DNA of 48,060 nucleotides from a virus, in IMG/VR virus record IMGVR_UViG_3300005663_000070, positions 1 to 48,060 of that record; one strand, written 5' to 3'. The position numbers were made by a program, and so were the translations under genes. Numbering within the stretch: the stretch's first letter is position 1; each line of letters begins with the position of its first letter. Positions 25,751 through 34,442 of this stretch are shown piece after piece. A model generated the notes under the pieces. That model did not search any database. It was given only the letters and a program-made list of their open reading frames with translations, and was not told the origin of the DNA.

Positions 25751-25975
25751 TTACCCGAGCTCCTCTAAAAATTTTATAACAGCTACTTTGGTTGTATAGA
25801 TCTGGCCCAAACGTCTATACGAATGGAGTTTAACATTTTCTCCGTGAGCATTGATGCGACCATTCCTTATCCAATTATAAACTGTAACTCGTGAACGTGT
25901 TACTCCAGTGAGATCCCTGAGTATAGCAGGAACCAGATCGAGTTTTATTAAATCTGTTCTTTTAGGTTTAGGCAT
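25751..25975 (-). CDS. small helix-turn-helix DNA-binding protein (DUF1580-like)
   Basis: 74 residues with GGAG before the ATG. LDLVPAILRDLTGVTRSRVTVYNWIRNGRI is a MerR/excisionase-like winged helix; IYTTKVAVIKFLEEL closes it. The pattern (L.PA..R.LTG…TVYNWIR.G…L.S.RRLGQIYTT..A…FL..L) resembles DUF1580-type proteins common in Planctomycetes. It could act as an excisionase-like factor or a small transcription regulator; no integrase is present here. The host hint from this family is weak evidence. Confidence 0.65.
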   Translation of the reverse strand: MPKPKRTDLIKLDLVPAILRDLTGVTRSRVTVYNWIRNGRINAHGENVKLHSYRRLGQIYTTKVAVIKFLEELG

Positions 25976-26328
25976 CTTCGTATCTCCTTATTACGCAATA
26001 GTTTATATTCTTCTGGTCGATCTCCACGATACAGTAGATTCTCCGATTTGTCCCCTTCCCAAAATTTCCACGGCACACTATTAAATAATATCCATATCCT
26101 GTATTTAGAAGCCAGTGTTTTATCAGGTGCAACACCTATAAGCCACTGCCTATTAAACTTTGATGTTAGTCTTACAATCCATCCACTGCCATGATTAATG
26201 GATAATCTACTAAACCCCCCCAGATTTTCATTGTGGTTTAGTGCAGCACGCAGAACCCCTGTAAAGGGAGCATTGTCTTCAATGAATTTTATCAGATCAT
26301 TACGGGTATGTATTCTCATTGGATACAT
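25948..26328 (-). CDS. hypothetical protein
   Basis: 126 residues starting 13 bases inside the upstream gene, with GAGG just before the first ATG. A second ATG three codons on overlaps the upstream stop in ATGA style, so either may be used. A basic, Trp-rich beta domain (SGWIVRLTSKFNRQWLIGV; WILFNSVPWKFWEG) ends in an Arg/Lys-rich helix. No family recognised. Confidence 0.5.
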   Translation of the reverse strand: MYPMRIHTRNDLIKFIEDNAPFTGVLRAALNHNENLGGFSRLSINHGSGWIVRLTSKFNRQWLIGVAPDKTLASKYRIWILFNSVPWKFWEGDKSENLLYRGDRPEEYKLLRNKEIRRCLNLKEQI

Positions 26329-26876
26329 TTATCCTCTTTTATCTCTCTAATTATCCCTTGTGTAGAATTAGATTCAGCAAGCCATAATTCATGATCTAAA
26401 TTCGATTTATTGTCCGAAGGAACTGTAACAGTAGATGTGTGACCTGTCTTTCTTCTATAATTTTGTACACCTTTGATAATTTCCACCAATGCCTTTTTTC
26501 TTTTCAGAACGACTACCAGGCATACACCAGCGGATCCGATGAACCCAATTACTGCCATCCATGTAGGAAATCTATTAACTGCGAGTCCGAGAAATAGTGT
26601 CATAATACTTGCTATAATAATACTAATCCCAATCTTCTTAACATCCATAGCAACAGTAACTATCCCACTGAAAAACGCAAGTAGACAAAAAGTTACTATC
26701 CAGTCAGATTTAGCAACTACTTTCATTACAGATTCCCATCCTGAAGCTGGTATAACAGATGTGGCAGGTGAGACTGGGCCGAGTAATGCACAGCCACTTA
26801 ACAGTGTTCCTATTATTATAATAAAAATAATAAATAGGAATGTGCCTAAAATAGCTTTAAATATTTTCTCATTCAT
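26316..26876 (-). CDS. membrane lipoprotein with three further membrane segments
   Basis: 186 residues from ATG 26876, chosen because AAGGAGG stands six bases upstream; the open frame extends to 26948 without such support. The first 29 residues form a lipoprotein signal (hydrophobic core, lipobox LSGC with Cys29). Hydrophobic segments at about 53-73, 78-96 and 103-123 predict membrane insertion; the C-terminal ~60 residues are polar. It lies between the primase-helicase and unknown genes. Possible roles are superinfection exclusion or a lysis accessory (spanin- or holin-like); the sequence does not decide. Confidence 0.6.
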   Translation of the reverse strand: MNEKIFKAILGTFLFIIFIIIIGTLLSGCALLGPVSPATSVIPASGWESVMKVVAKSDWIVTFCLLAFFSGIVTVAMDVKKIGISIIIASIMTLFLGLAVNRFPTWMAVIGFIGSAGVCLVVVLKRKKALVEIIKGVQNYRRKTGHTSTVTVPSDNKSNLDHELWLAESNSTQGIIREIKEDKCIQ

Positions 26877-26944
26877 TGATTTCCTCCTTAAATAATTACG
26901 AAAACTTTCCATTTCTGGCGGAAGTTTTTTATTAAACATGTAAA

Positions 26945-29275
26945 TCATTTGTTTACTCCTAAATATTCTCCGAAAACCCAGTCAGCCAATTTAATTTTAC
27001 GGTAAATCCTGTGTCGTTTTGTCGCAGCTATGCGGCTACTTATACCATCAGGTAATCTTATTCTCGCAGGAACAGCAGATGGATAAGCAGCTAAAAACCA
27101 TTGTCCAAACTGTGCCTTGTGGCCTGGCCTACGACCACATTTTGAACACCAGTGTGTCCATGCTTCATATAAATGATCTGCAATTACATAATATTCCTTA
27201 TCTGGTGGTGTTCCAGGTGGTTCCATTACACAGCAATCTGCTATGAATGAAACAATAGGTGTAGTTATTTCCCTTAATTGATTTGCAATTACTGTTGATG
27301 ATTCTGGCACCACAAACTTCTGGGCCAAGCGGAGACTTCGCAATCCCTGTAAAGCAAAATTAATTATCTTCCCCTCCTTAGCATCGTTAGTCAGTTTACG
27401 TTTCAGACTTAAATCTTCTCTACCCTCATAGGAATTTCCGAAATATAATATATTGAGCTTTGGTTCTAAAGCATTAGCCTGATCAGGGATATTTGGCAGA
27501 TCGTTCATGGCAATTGTAAATCTGCATTTTGGATATATTTGCGGCAGGAAGGGTAAATACATACGCCTCACACCTATCGGATCCTGGCCCACAATTTGCA
27601 GAATCTTTTCCAAAGCCGCTTTGGCTTCACGTTCTCTGGGGATTTTCGCATCGCTGAGAAGCACAGCAAGTTTTCCCATGAGCGGTTGATAGCCAAATTC
27701 AGTGCATAGAGTTTGAAAAGAGGTAGAGACACATTGTTTTCGTCCGAGCATTGCTGCAAGAGTATTGAGGACAGTTCCTTTCCCACTTCTGGGTCGCCCA
27801 GTACATAGCATAAGTTTCTCATATGACATGTCCGGCACGCAGTTATACCCAAACCACTGTGCGAGGAGTTCAATTTGCTGTTCGTTGTCATTGAAAATCT
27901 CCTTATAAAATTGTTCCCAAAGATTAGACCAAGCATCTTCATTAAATTCATATGGCAATACGTTAAAACTGAATAGAGCAGGAGTAGGATCATAGAATTT
28001 TATTCGTCCCCGGATATATTCTTCTACATCAAGCAATCCATTTTTAAAGGCTATTAAATCAGCCGGGTTGGGTTTGCCAACATCTTTAAGCCATACTGGA
28101 GGATCTTCAATAAGGGGACACCATTGACTTAGAGCATCAATAATGTCACTAACCTTTGATCGTGTGGGTCTATAAGGGACAAGTGTAACTTCACCTTTGG
28201 TTCCCACTTTAGGATATACTTTCCCATCAAGAAATTTATATATACTTCCTCTGAACTCCTCTTTGTCACACTCAGAATAGTACCCAACATCGTAATTAAT
28301 CCACTGGCTATGATAGCATCGTATTGTTGGAAGTTCATCTTGTGTTTTCTCCTGATCTAACCATGTTTTTGCTATTGTTGATGGTGAATCATCGAGTAGA
28401 ATATTAGGATCACCACTACTTTCCCCACATTCTTGTACCCATTCTAAAAAAGATGCCTTTGTTAAGCTAACCTGATTTTTCCATTGTCGGAGGTCTTTAT
28501 ATTGGGACGGCGGCATAACTTTTATAACAGACCTGCATACTTTTATAAGTGTTTCAAATGTGGATTCCATTCCCCGTTTGCCAGCACCAGCATCATTGTC
28601 GCCAACTATAATTACGTCTTTTCCCCGGAGGAGTGCCGGAAGAAACTTGTTACCACCTTCCGCAGATGGCCTACCAACAGCAATGAAGCCGAGATCCACA
28701 GCCGCAGCGGTGTCTGAGTATCCTTCGATGATGATGATTGGTTCTTTAGTTTCAGGTAACACCCCCATGCCACTGTGCCTGAGATCTCCTTCTGGGTCAA
28801 GGATATGAAGATACCCAAGTTCAAGGGCTTTGGCTGATCCTTTGGATATATGAACACACACAACGGCTTTCGGATTGGGTGGATTTCCAATAGGCACGAG
28901 GCATCCATCACACTTTCCACAAATAGGACAGGAAATTTCGGCTCCGACTCTTTCCCAGTTATGTGCTCCTGAGACATAATGAACTCCTGTAAATTTAGGG
29001 TTTAGCGGATAGACTAATCCACGTTTTGATCCTGAATCTTTAACCACATATTTTTTGCCATCTGAAAAGCGTTGTAGCAGACCAATTATATTACCCTTAT
29101 CATCCCGTTCTGGAGAAACATATCCACCAGTTAAAGGATTAATGCCAATACCAAGTGTACGTATGGAATTAACACTAACCCCCAATTGATCTATTAGAGG
29201 CTGAAGCATTTCTAATGATATTATATTAGAAGAAAATTTTTCAAATAACTCGGCAACCTTTAGTTGCTTTGCCAT
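26945..29275 (-). CDS. TOPRIM primase - SF3 (D5-type) helicase
   Basis: 776 residues. A Cys cluster (C116, C119, C122, C125, with C140) forms a zinc-binding domain. A TOPRIM domain follows with Glu184 (IIIIEGYSD) and Asp226-x-Asp228 (VGDNDAGAGK). The C-terminal superfamily 3 helicase has Walker A G493-RPRSGKG (Lys499), a Walker B-like LLSDAK (Asp542) and a sensor-like FTIAMNDLPNIPD. It would lay RNA primers and unwind the fork, making the phage independent of host DnaG/DnaB. GGAG precedes the ATG, and a structured 60-base leader lies just upstream. It is the largest gene of the replication set besides the polymerase. Confidence 0.9.
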   Translation of the reverse strand: MAKQLKVAELFEKFSSNIISLEMLQPLIDQLGVSVNSIRTLGIGINPLTGGYVSPERDDKGNIIGLLQRFSDGKKYVVKDSGSKRGLVYPLNPKFTGVHYVSGAHNWERVGAEISCPICGKCDGCLVPIGNPPNPKAVVCVHISKGSAKALELGYLHILDPEGDLRHSGMGVLPETKEPIIIIEGYSDTAAAVDLGFIAVGRPSAEGGNKFLPALLRGKDVIIVGDNDAGAGKRGMESTFETLIKVCRSVIKVMPPSQYKDLRQWKNQVSLTKASFLEWVQECGESSGDPNILLDDSPSTIAKTWLDQEKTQDELPTIRCYHSQWINYDVGYYSECDKEEFRGSIYKFLDGKVYPKVGTKGEVTLVPYRPTRSKVSDIIDALSQWCPLIEDPPVWLKDVGKPNPADLIAFKNGLLDVEEYIRGRIKFYDPTPALFSFNVLPYEFNEDAWSNLWEQFYKEIFNDNEQQIELLAQWFGYNCVPDMSYEKLMLCTGRPRSGKGTVLNTLAAMLGRKQCVSTSFQTLCTEFGYQPLMGKLAVLLSDAKIPREREAKAALEKILQIVGQDPIGVRRMYLPFLPQIYPKCRFTIAMNDLPNIPDQANALEPKLNILYFGNSYEGREDLSLKRKLTNDAKEGKIINFALQGLRSLRLAQKFVVPESSTVIANQLREITTPIVSFIADCCVMEPPGTPPDKEYYVIADHLYEAWTHWCSKCGRRPGHKAQFGQWFLAAYPSAVPARIRLPDGISSRIAATKRHRIYRKIKLADWVFGEYLGVNK

Positions 29276-29288
29276 ATTATCTCCAAAA

Positions 29289-29346
29289 ACTGACGAGTGA
29301 GTTGCGGCCTCCTCCTTGGTCGGACTCCAACCAACCCACTGTCAGT
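29289..29346 (-). promoter_or_regulatory. structured RNA element or terminator between the ssDNA-binding gene and the primase
   Basis: On the minus strand ACTGACAGTGGG (from 29346) pairs with a matching arm ending GTCAGT (to 29289) with one bulge and one wobble, and TTGGTTGG pairs with CCGACCAA inside; U-rich TTTTT follows the outer arm. Part of the inner and outer arms compete for the same bases. This could be an intrinsic terminator or attenuator controlling primase expression. Confidence 0.5.
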
Positions 29347-29361
29347 TATAATTAAGCTATA

Positions 29362-30207
29362 TTAAAATGCTGCTGCTTTATCTAACACAACCTGTCTGAC
29401 TGCAAACCACTGCTCATCTGTTATATTTTCCTGTTCTACTCCAGGAGCTATCTTTTTTATGGCATCAGTCCAAATATTTGCTATCTTCTCATCACTAACA
29501 TCTTTAGCTTTCATATCATACACGGTTTCCCATGCTTCATCTTTGGTACAATGCCCAGTTGGTAAATTGGGATTAGCTGCTGGTGCAGGGGGTGTAGTTT
29601 TTGTCTCTGTTGGTGCTGCTGTCGTGGTTCCTGTTGGCGGTCCGAGTGGATCATTATTTTTCTTCGTTACTGGACCTTTTGGCTGTGTGGACTTAACATT
29701 TGTCTTTGTTATTTTACCTTTTGCTTTTGCCGGAGCAGCTTTCTTACCTGAACTTTTTAACAGACTCGCATACTCAGCATCCAAAGACTTCATTTCAGCA
29801 GCATCCAGTTTACACACTGTACGACCTGGCTCGGCATCATATTCATCTATCCAAGAAACTTGCAAATTAGTTTTTCCCTCGTAGGTGTTTTCCTCTACCC
29901 TAAACTGGATTTTAGTTTTAGAAAGATCCAAAGCTGCAAGTCCAGCGAAGGAAAGACCATCCCAACCTGTTACCTTTTTCACCTGTTGGCTGTTAAGTGT
30001 CTCACCCTTGCCACCAAACAACACAAGATACGCCTGAATTTCATTCACATCATACTCTGACCAATCTACCCAAGCTTGTTCGTCTACGTCATAAATTTCT
30101 GTTGCGACTAATTGAAGTATTAATTGCGGAAAGCCACCTGAAGATTTACTTACTCCGTGATCCGCAATACGACCTCTAAATGTACTGGCCCTATCTATTA
30201 AACTCAT
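29362..30207 (-). CDS. probable ssDNA-binding protein (functional SSB)
   Basis: 281 residues with GAGGAG upstream. An N-terminal OB-like beta domain (about 1-130) has TFRGRIADHG, PQLILQLVATEIYD, WVDWSEY and a YEGKTNLQVSWIDEYDA strand. It resembles proteins encoded beside Sak4-type recombinases that substitute for SSB. A disordered Lys/Pro/Thr-rich linker (about 150-215) joins a helical C-terminal domain. Its place three genes from the RecA-like ATPase and next to the primase fits ssDNA coating in replication and annealing. The SSB function is inferred from context and pattern. Confidence 0.6.
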   Translation of the reverse strand: MSLIDRASTFRGRIADHGVSKSSGGFPQLILQLVATEIYDVDEQAWVDWSEYDVNEIQAYLVLFGGKGETLNSQQVKKVTGWDGLSFAGLAALDLSKTKIQFRVEENTYEGKTNLQVSWIDEYDAEPGRTVCKLDAAEMKSLDAEYASLLKSSGKKAAPAKAKGKITKTNVKSTQPKGPVTKKNNDPLGPPTGTTTAAPTETKTTPPAPAANPNLPTGHCTKDEAWETVYDMKAKDVSDEKIANIWTDAIKKIAPGVEQENITDEQWFAVRQVVLDKAAAF

Positions 30208-30210
30208 AAT

Positions 30211-30513
30211 TTAGTTCTCCTCTAAAATGGTTTCATTTTCCTTTTTATCATAATGCCTATCAGCACATTTACCATTTCTGTCAATTGCCTCAATAGCAGC
30301 AACACAAATAGTAGCTGCTTTTACTAAAGCAATACGGAATTTTTCTACAGTATATTCCTCACTGCGACCATCATAGGCCCCCTGGGCTAAATAATTATTA
30401 ACATAGGCCACCCAGTCATTGGGCGTATTTTTATCATCAAAGTCATTGCCCCATAACCCATCTTGTCGATTTCTTTCTACACTAATCCCATTTAATATTT
30501 GTTCTCGGCTCAT
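30211..30513 (-). CDS. small phage protein of the ERxRQ..WG family
   Basis: 100 residues, GGGAG before the ATG. It begins ILNGISVERNRQDGLWG, then a helical part ending RIALVKAATICVAAIEAIDR. This is the signature of a widespread small phage family sometimes linked to MazG-like nucleotide hydrolases, but the EExxE metal-binding motif is missing here (the Glu-rich loop reads YLAQGAYDGRSEEY). So no catalysis can be claimed. Confidence 0.6.
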   Translation of the reverse strand: MSREQILNGISVERNRQDGLWGNDFDDKNTPNDWVAYVNNYLAQGAYDGRSEEYTVEKFRIALVKAATICVAAIEAIDRNGKCADRHYDKKENETILEEN

Positions 30514-30515
30514 AA

Positions 30516-30737
30516 TTAATCTCCCACTTTACAGTCCTTACAATGTTCTGTTTTTAATATCCCATGTTTACAAATTACTCCTTTTTTTATTCGTTCTTCT
30601 TGAATCATTTGACTCATAGCTAAATTTGCTATCTGTTTGGCATCTGCGGTTTTTATTATATCACCATGACAGTGTTTGTATTTTAACCCTGATTCACAAG
30701 GACAAGGTTCATTACGACCTATTTTATTCATTCCCAT
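30516..30737 (-). CDS. small SEC-C motif protein
   Basis: 73 residues from ATG 30737, placed eight bases after AAGGAG; an in-frame GTG at 30746 is closer to the site. The N-terminal [19 protein letters not shown] is a full SEC-C zinc motif (CxCx8CH type) as at the tail of SecA; a second Cys group (CKHG…HCKDCK) lies at the C-terminus. Probably a zinc-binding adaptor that bridges to another protein. Confidence 0.65.
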   Translation of the reverse strand: MGMNKIGRNEPCPCESGLKYKHCHGDIIKTADAKQIANLAMSQMIQEERIKKGVICKHGILKTEHCKDCKVGD

Positions 30738-30994
30738 TGTAGACACTCCTTTAATGCTTCATTGCTTACCACTTCTATATATGCTCTCTGTTCATCAAAA
30801 TCATACCTTACTGGTACATCTAAAGTATGACTTAATAGAATAAGTTCTGACATCCCGACAGCATCATCCAATTTACAATTTATATGAGCAACTGAAAGTT
30901 GTTTTCGTGTGGTGCGTTTAAATCTTTCACCATGTTGATTACAAGAAACAAGTTCATATGTATATATACATGAAGATTTTTTATCCCAGTACAT
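30728..30994 (-). CDS. hypothetical protein
   Basis: 88 residues. The ATG at 30994 is preferred to the upstream in-frame start because GGAGGAG precedes it. It begins in an aromatic/Cys-containing strand ([17 protein letters not shown]) and contains a beta-rich middle; the end is an acidic helix. Two-base spacing from the RecA-like gene. No family recognised. Confidence 0.5.
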   Translation of the reverse strand: MYWDKKSSCIYTYELVSCNQHGERFKRTTRKQLSVAHINCKLDDAVGMSELILLSHTLDVPVRYDFDEQRAYIEVVSNEALKECLQWE

Positions 30995-30995
30995 A

Positions 30996-31904
30996 TTATT
31001 CTCCTCCGAATATAAATTTCCAAATACTATCATCTGCTAAAGTCTCAAACGATACGGCTGATACTAATCTACCATCATCGTCATACCAGGGTGTTCGTGT
31101 CTTTGCTCTAAAATGAAGTTCTGGCTGTACAAAAACCGCACGATCTGTGCTACCACTAACCCGTTTACCTTTAACAAAAGTGTTGTAATAATCTATGCGA
31201 AGAATATAATCAGCCCATTCACAATATAGAGCTTCGATACTCCAACTTTTATCTGCGTGAAGTCGTGGTCCTGCCCTAAGATAATCTTCCCCGCCAGGAT
31301 TAGGAACATTGAATAATCCTGCCTGGGCTATTAGGATAACATTCTTGCCCCGCCTGATAAGTTCATCACAATCTTGTAATGGTTCCTTCATTACATTATA
31401 AAGATGTTTGTAGCCTTTGTTGTACCCATAGCCGATTAAATTTTTAACCATCGCATCTTTTTCAGTAGGGATAGTTTGAATAACGTGTGGCTCTGCCCAG
31501 TCCTGAAGAATGGTTACTGTATCTATAACCGCAGTTTCATGTGGATCAAATAAACTTGTGTCCTGTAAAACGGTACGTACATCAGTAAAATCTTCTATGC
31601 TTGGTATTCGTTTCGGTTTTTCACCAGTAACGGGATGTCGTAATTGACCGCCACCTTCATCCAGGCCCAGGAATACGGGCTTCGGAGCAAGCAAGGCCAA
31701 TGAAGATTTACCAATACCAGTATCGCCATAAAGGAGTATTCTTTTCCCCTCTTTTCCAGTTTCCCAGGATTCCACTTTAAACTTTTTGGTTGGAACAGCA
31801 GCTTTAGCAGTCTGCTTCGTTGTTGGGGGCGGCGGTGGTCGCTTCGTTGTTTTCGATGCAGGTGGTTTAGTTGATTTCCCTGATTTAGGTGGTGTAATCG
31901 CCAT
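30996..31904 (-). CDS. Sak4-like RecA-fold recombination ATPase
   Basis: 302 residues. A Pro/Lys/Thr-rich disordered N-terminus (to about 40) precedes an AAA/RecA-fold core with Walker A at 60-67 (GDTGIGKS) and Walker B at 124-128 (TAVID). A conserved IAQAG strand lies further on (VILIAQAG). This fold and gene neighbourhood (Cas4-type nuclease, SSB-like protein) match phage Sak4-type ATPases that promote single-strand annealing. A further possibility is a DNA-repair ATPase of the same AAA_24 group. The start directly overlaps the stop of the next upstream gene. Confidence 0.75.
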   Translation of the reverse strand: MAITPPKSGKSTKPPASKTTKRPPPPPTTKQTAKAAVPTKKFKVESWETGKEGKRILLYGDTGIGKSSLALLAPKPVFLGLDEGGGQLRHPVTGEKPKRIPSIEDFTDVRTVLQDTSLFDPHETAVIDTVTILQDWAEPHVIQTIPTEKDAMVKNLIGYGYNKGYKHLYNVMKEPLQDCDELIRRGKNVILIAQAGLFNVPNPGGEDYLRAGPRLHADKSWSIEALYCEWADYILRIDYYNTFVKGKRVSGSTDRAVFVQPELHFRAKTRTPWYDDDGRLVSAVSFETLADDSIWKFIFGGE

Positions 31905-32224
31905 TATAATGTCTCCTCTAAAAATACTCTTGCAAGTTTTTCAGCAATTATATTCTTAACGTGGGTAAATACTTGGTAAGCCGGTCTTTTTCTCTTTTGC
32001 ATAACAACTGTACTTTCATCCGCACCAATTTCGACAACATGTTTTTGTCCATTAAGTTTAAAAATAATACAATAGTGCTGACAGGGTGCATCATGTTTTA
32101 CTTCGAGCACTGTAAATGTATTATCTTTTAATAAATCAACATACTCACCCACTACAATTTCCGTAGCTTCTTTTCTTAGTTCAGAAAGAACCTTAAATTG
32201 TTCAGCAGTTATTCCCTCACTCAT
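31904..32224 (-). CDS. hypothetical protein
   Basis: 106 residues, starting by TAATG overlap with the 41-residue gene upstream and ending on the first base of the RecA-like gene. The N-terminal helix (ITAEQFKVLSELRKEAT) is followed by a beta-rich middle and a C-terminal helix with NIIAEKLARVFLEE. GAGGAG is well placed. No family recognised. Confidence 0.55.
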   Translation of the reverse strand: MSEGITAEQFKVLSELRKEATEIVVGEYVDLLKDNTFTVLEVKHDAPCQHYCIIFKLNGQKHVVEIGADESTVVMQKRKRPAYQVFTHVKNIIAEKLARVFLEETL

Positions 32225-32349
32225 TATTTAGTCTCCTCATATACTATTACTATTTTTTCACGTGGCGTACCTTTTCCAAATAAAATTATCTCTGCGTTAA
32301 GGTGTTTCGGAGATATATCCAACAATATAGCTTTAAGTTCCTCTAACAT
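32224..32349 (-). CDS. 41-aa small protein
   Basis: ATG at 32349 after GAGGAG (nine-base spacing); its TAA (32226-32224) overlaps the next ATG. The protein begins LEELKAILLDIS and continues with a beta segment (AEIILFGKGTPREKIVIVYEE). Both junctions are of the operon type, so a real gene is likely. No family recognised. Confidence 0.5.
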   Translation of the reverse strand: MLEELKAILLDISPKHLNAEIILFGKGTPREKIVIVYEETK

Positions 32350-32630
32350 TATTTAATCTCCTCTATACGTTTTATATCCTCACTTATTTTATTCTGTATA
32401 CATATTAGTGTATCAATCAGACGTGCTTTCATCAGGAGCTTTAATTTGGATTCTCCTTTGCCCAGTCGTGATATTTCTCGTGGGTCAAACGAAACGTCCG
32501 CACTCACAATACAATATGCCGTTAGTATAAGTTGCCCATATTCACATAAAAATTTATTAAATTCCAAGAAAGAGAAATGTTTGTCATATATTTCCTGTAG
32601 GGTAATTTGTGTTTCACTTAAATTTGACAT
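32349..32630 (-). CDS. small helical protein
   Basis: 93 residues with GGAGG before the ATG. Almost all helix by pattern (LQEIYDKHFSFLEFNKFLC…; LLMKARLIDTLICIQNKI), with one polar break. The stop overlaps the next gene. No recognised motif. Confidence 0.5.
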   Translation of the reverse strand: MSNLSETQITLQEIYDKHFSFLEFNKFLCEYGQLILTAYCIVSADVSFDPREISRLGKGESKLKLLMKARLIDTLICIQNKISEDIKRIEEIK

Positions 32631-32681
32631 GTTTCATCCTCCAAAATTTTCATTTTTTCAAATAAACAATTTTTACAGATT

Positions 32682-32849
32682 TTACAATCCTATTAGTTTA
32701 TATTCAAATTCAAAACAAAAAAGATCCTCACTTGCTGATACCAAGTTGGTACTTACTAAGCGTATTTTTCTCTTTTTACAGCGGCGATTTCGCCATCTAA
32801 CATCACCCCTATTGTGTTTACAATAAATTTCGCCACAAATTACTTTCAT
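32682..32849 (-). CDS. small basic Cys-containing protein
   Basis: 55 residues. ATG at 32849 lies inside the end of the nuclease gene after an A/G-rich site (AAAAGGAAAAGGAA). A basic beginning with CGEIYCKHNRGDVRWRNRRCKKRK (read in short pieces: Cys5, Cys10, Cys24) may bind zinc or nucleic acid; the end is hydrophobic. Moderate support. Confidence 0.4.
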   Translation of the reverse strand: MKVICGEIYCKHNRGDVRWRNRRCKKRKIRLVSTNLVSASEDLFCFEFEYKLIGL

Positions 32850-34093
32850 TTTTCCTTTTCCTTTTTAAAGATACATTTAAACCCATCGGGCACCGTGCCA
32901 TCGTCTACATTTACATTATTGTAACAGATCGGAATATATGAACATCTAAATTTTGCCTCACATTGTTGCTCATTTGTCCACCACGCATTACTTTTATACA
33001 TGAATTTAATAGTGTGATAGATATTATAAATATCCCAGGCCAATGCTTCGAGTTCCTTATCCGTTCTGGAAATTTCTCTACGGGCAAAATAAAACTCCTG
33101 GCGTTCTCCAATATCTGCTAACAATCGAGTACCAAACATTTCAGGAGTTTCTCGAATCGCACAGGTTCCCTCTTTTTTTCCAGGTTCCACTTCGGCTGAT
33201 TCACCATTGATTAAAATAATTTTTGGAGCCGCCCTATCATTTAATTCCTCAAACGCTTGTTCCACAGAATCACAACTTACTTCAATACTAAATTCCTCTC
33301 CCAAGTATTCCCCAGTTTCTACTAATTTTTGACTATCAGCCTGAGTGAGTTTTTTCGGACCAATTCCTGGCTTGTGCCACACATCATATCTGACACCACG
33401 AATCAGGGGATCAGTTGGTTTGATGCCATATTCTTCAAGATCTCCAGCTAATTGTAATCGCTGTGCAGCATAAGGATAAAGTTTGGTCTGTGTATCCAGG
33501 GTAAGATGACTCCAAAAAGTTGAATCAGAATCTATTGAACTACCAGTAGATTTATGCTCGTCTATATAATATACTCCATTCGGACTTCGTACAATTTTAT
33601 CTATCTTACCCCGTAAAGTTACATTCGGCAATGCTCGGCCAGTTGCAGGATTTAATACTGATAAATTAAATTCAATTTCCTCAGCCACAACTTCGTAATT
33701 ATCTTCGGCATATACCCAATTGTAACCGCATAAACTATAAAGTAAGATTGCTCGTTCTGTTAGCCATTCTGCTTTGGTCTTAGACATAGGCACAGTCTCA
33801 TAAGCTTTATTTAAGTGGCGTATCACAGCATCCATCATATCATCTGGTAAAATATCTGTGCCTTCACACAATGGACACTCTGGATTTTTCTTAGTATTGG
33901 AACATTCGGGGCAGACGGATCCAGGTTTCATCTTGGTAATCTCCAGAATGCTGTGCCAGTTCGTACCCATGCGTAAGCTATCAGTAGTTTTGATGGGGAC
34001 CAAACCCAAAACATATTTTAGTTTACACCGCATCGCACAGGCTTTAAATGCACTGAAAAACGATGCCGATAATCTCCATTTTTTCTTAGTCAT
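32846..34093 (-). CDS. RecB/Cas4-type PD-(D/E)XK nuclease
   Basis: 415 residues. SASFFSAFKACAMRCKLKY at the start is the usual first motif of this group; His47 follows. A zinc-binding insert with C61, C64, C73 and C76 precedes the nuclease core: Asp165 in LRGKID, then Glu179-x-Lys181 (IDEHKST), and a helix with the QTKLYPYA motif (Gln near 200). C-terminal Cys residues (QQCEAKFRCSYIPIC) may form an iron-sulfur-type cluster as in Cas4. It likely trims DNA ends to give single strands for the Sak4-like ATPase. Overlaps the upstream gene by four bases. Confidence 0.85.
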   Translation of the reverse strand: MTKKKWRLSASFFSAFKACAMRCKLKYVLGLVPIKTTDSLRMGTNWHSILEITKMKPGSVCPECSNTKKNPECPLCEGTDILPDDMMDAVIRHLNKAYETVPMSKTKAEWLTERAILLYSLCGYNWVYAEDNYEVVAEEIEFNLSVLNPATGRALPNVTLRGKIDKIVRSPNGVYYIDEHKSTGSSIDSDSTFWSHLTLDTQTKLYPYAAQRLQLAGDLEEYGIKPTDPLIRGVRYDVWHKPGIGPKKLTQADSQKLVETGEYLGEEFSIEVSCDSVEQAFEELNDRAAPKIILINGESAEVEPGKKEGTCAIRETPEMFGTRLLADIGERQEFYFARREISRTDKELEALAWDIYNIYHTIKFMYKSNAWWTNEQQCEAKFRCSYIPICYNNVNVDDGTVPDGFKCIFKKEKEK

Positions 34094-34434
34094 CGTTTAA
34101 TTCCTTTAAAATTAGGAAGATCAGTAAGATCAGTTCCAATATTTTCTTCTTCACTACATTCAGGACAATTTTCCTTTTCAGTTTCACTATACCATTCATG
34201 CCCACATTCATAACACTCGTTAGTGTATATTGCTATTTTTGTATCTGTACACCCCCATTTCCAAATTTCTAATGTAAGACCAAAGCATAAAATTTTCAAT
34301 GAAATATTAAATACTATGCCTGTAGTATGGTCATGTGGCCCATACCAATAAATACATATTGGTAAAGCCCAATAAGATAAGTCCGTAACTAACCATATTG
34401 TATATTCTGGATTTTTACCCAATTGAATTTCCAT
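34090..34434 (-). CDS. small protein with C-terminal zinc ribbon
   Basis: 114 residues from ATG 34434; GAGG six bases before it is ideal, whereas the in-frame GTG at 34446 merely overlaps the upstream stop. The first half resembles another small protein of this phage (39077-39298): a Trp-rich segment ending LKILCFGLTLEIW. The second half is a zinc ribbon, CYECGHEW … CPEC. Function unknown. Confidence 0.6.
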   Translation of the reverse strand: MEIQLGKNPEYTIWLVTDLSYWALPICIYWYGPHDHTTGIVFNISLKILCFGLTLEIWKWGCTDTKIAIYTNECYECGHEWYSETEKENCPECSEEENIGTDLTDLPNFKGIKR

Positions 34435-34442
34435 CTTTTGCC

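Noticed and set aside
26876-26948. Longer start for the lipoprotein gene
   Set aside because: The upstream in-frame codons would bury the lipoprotein signal in the interior, while a near-perfect ribosome-binding site precedes 26876.
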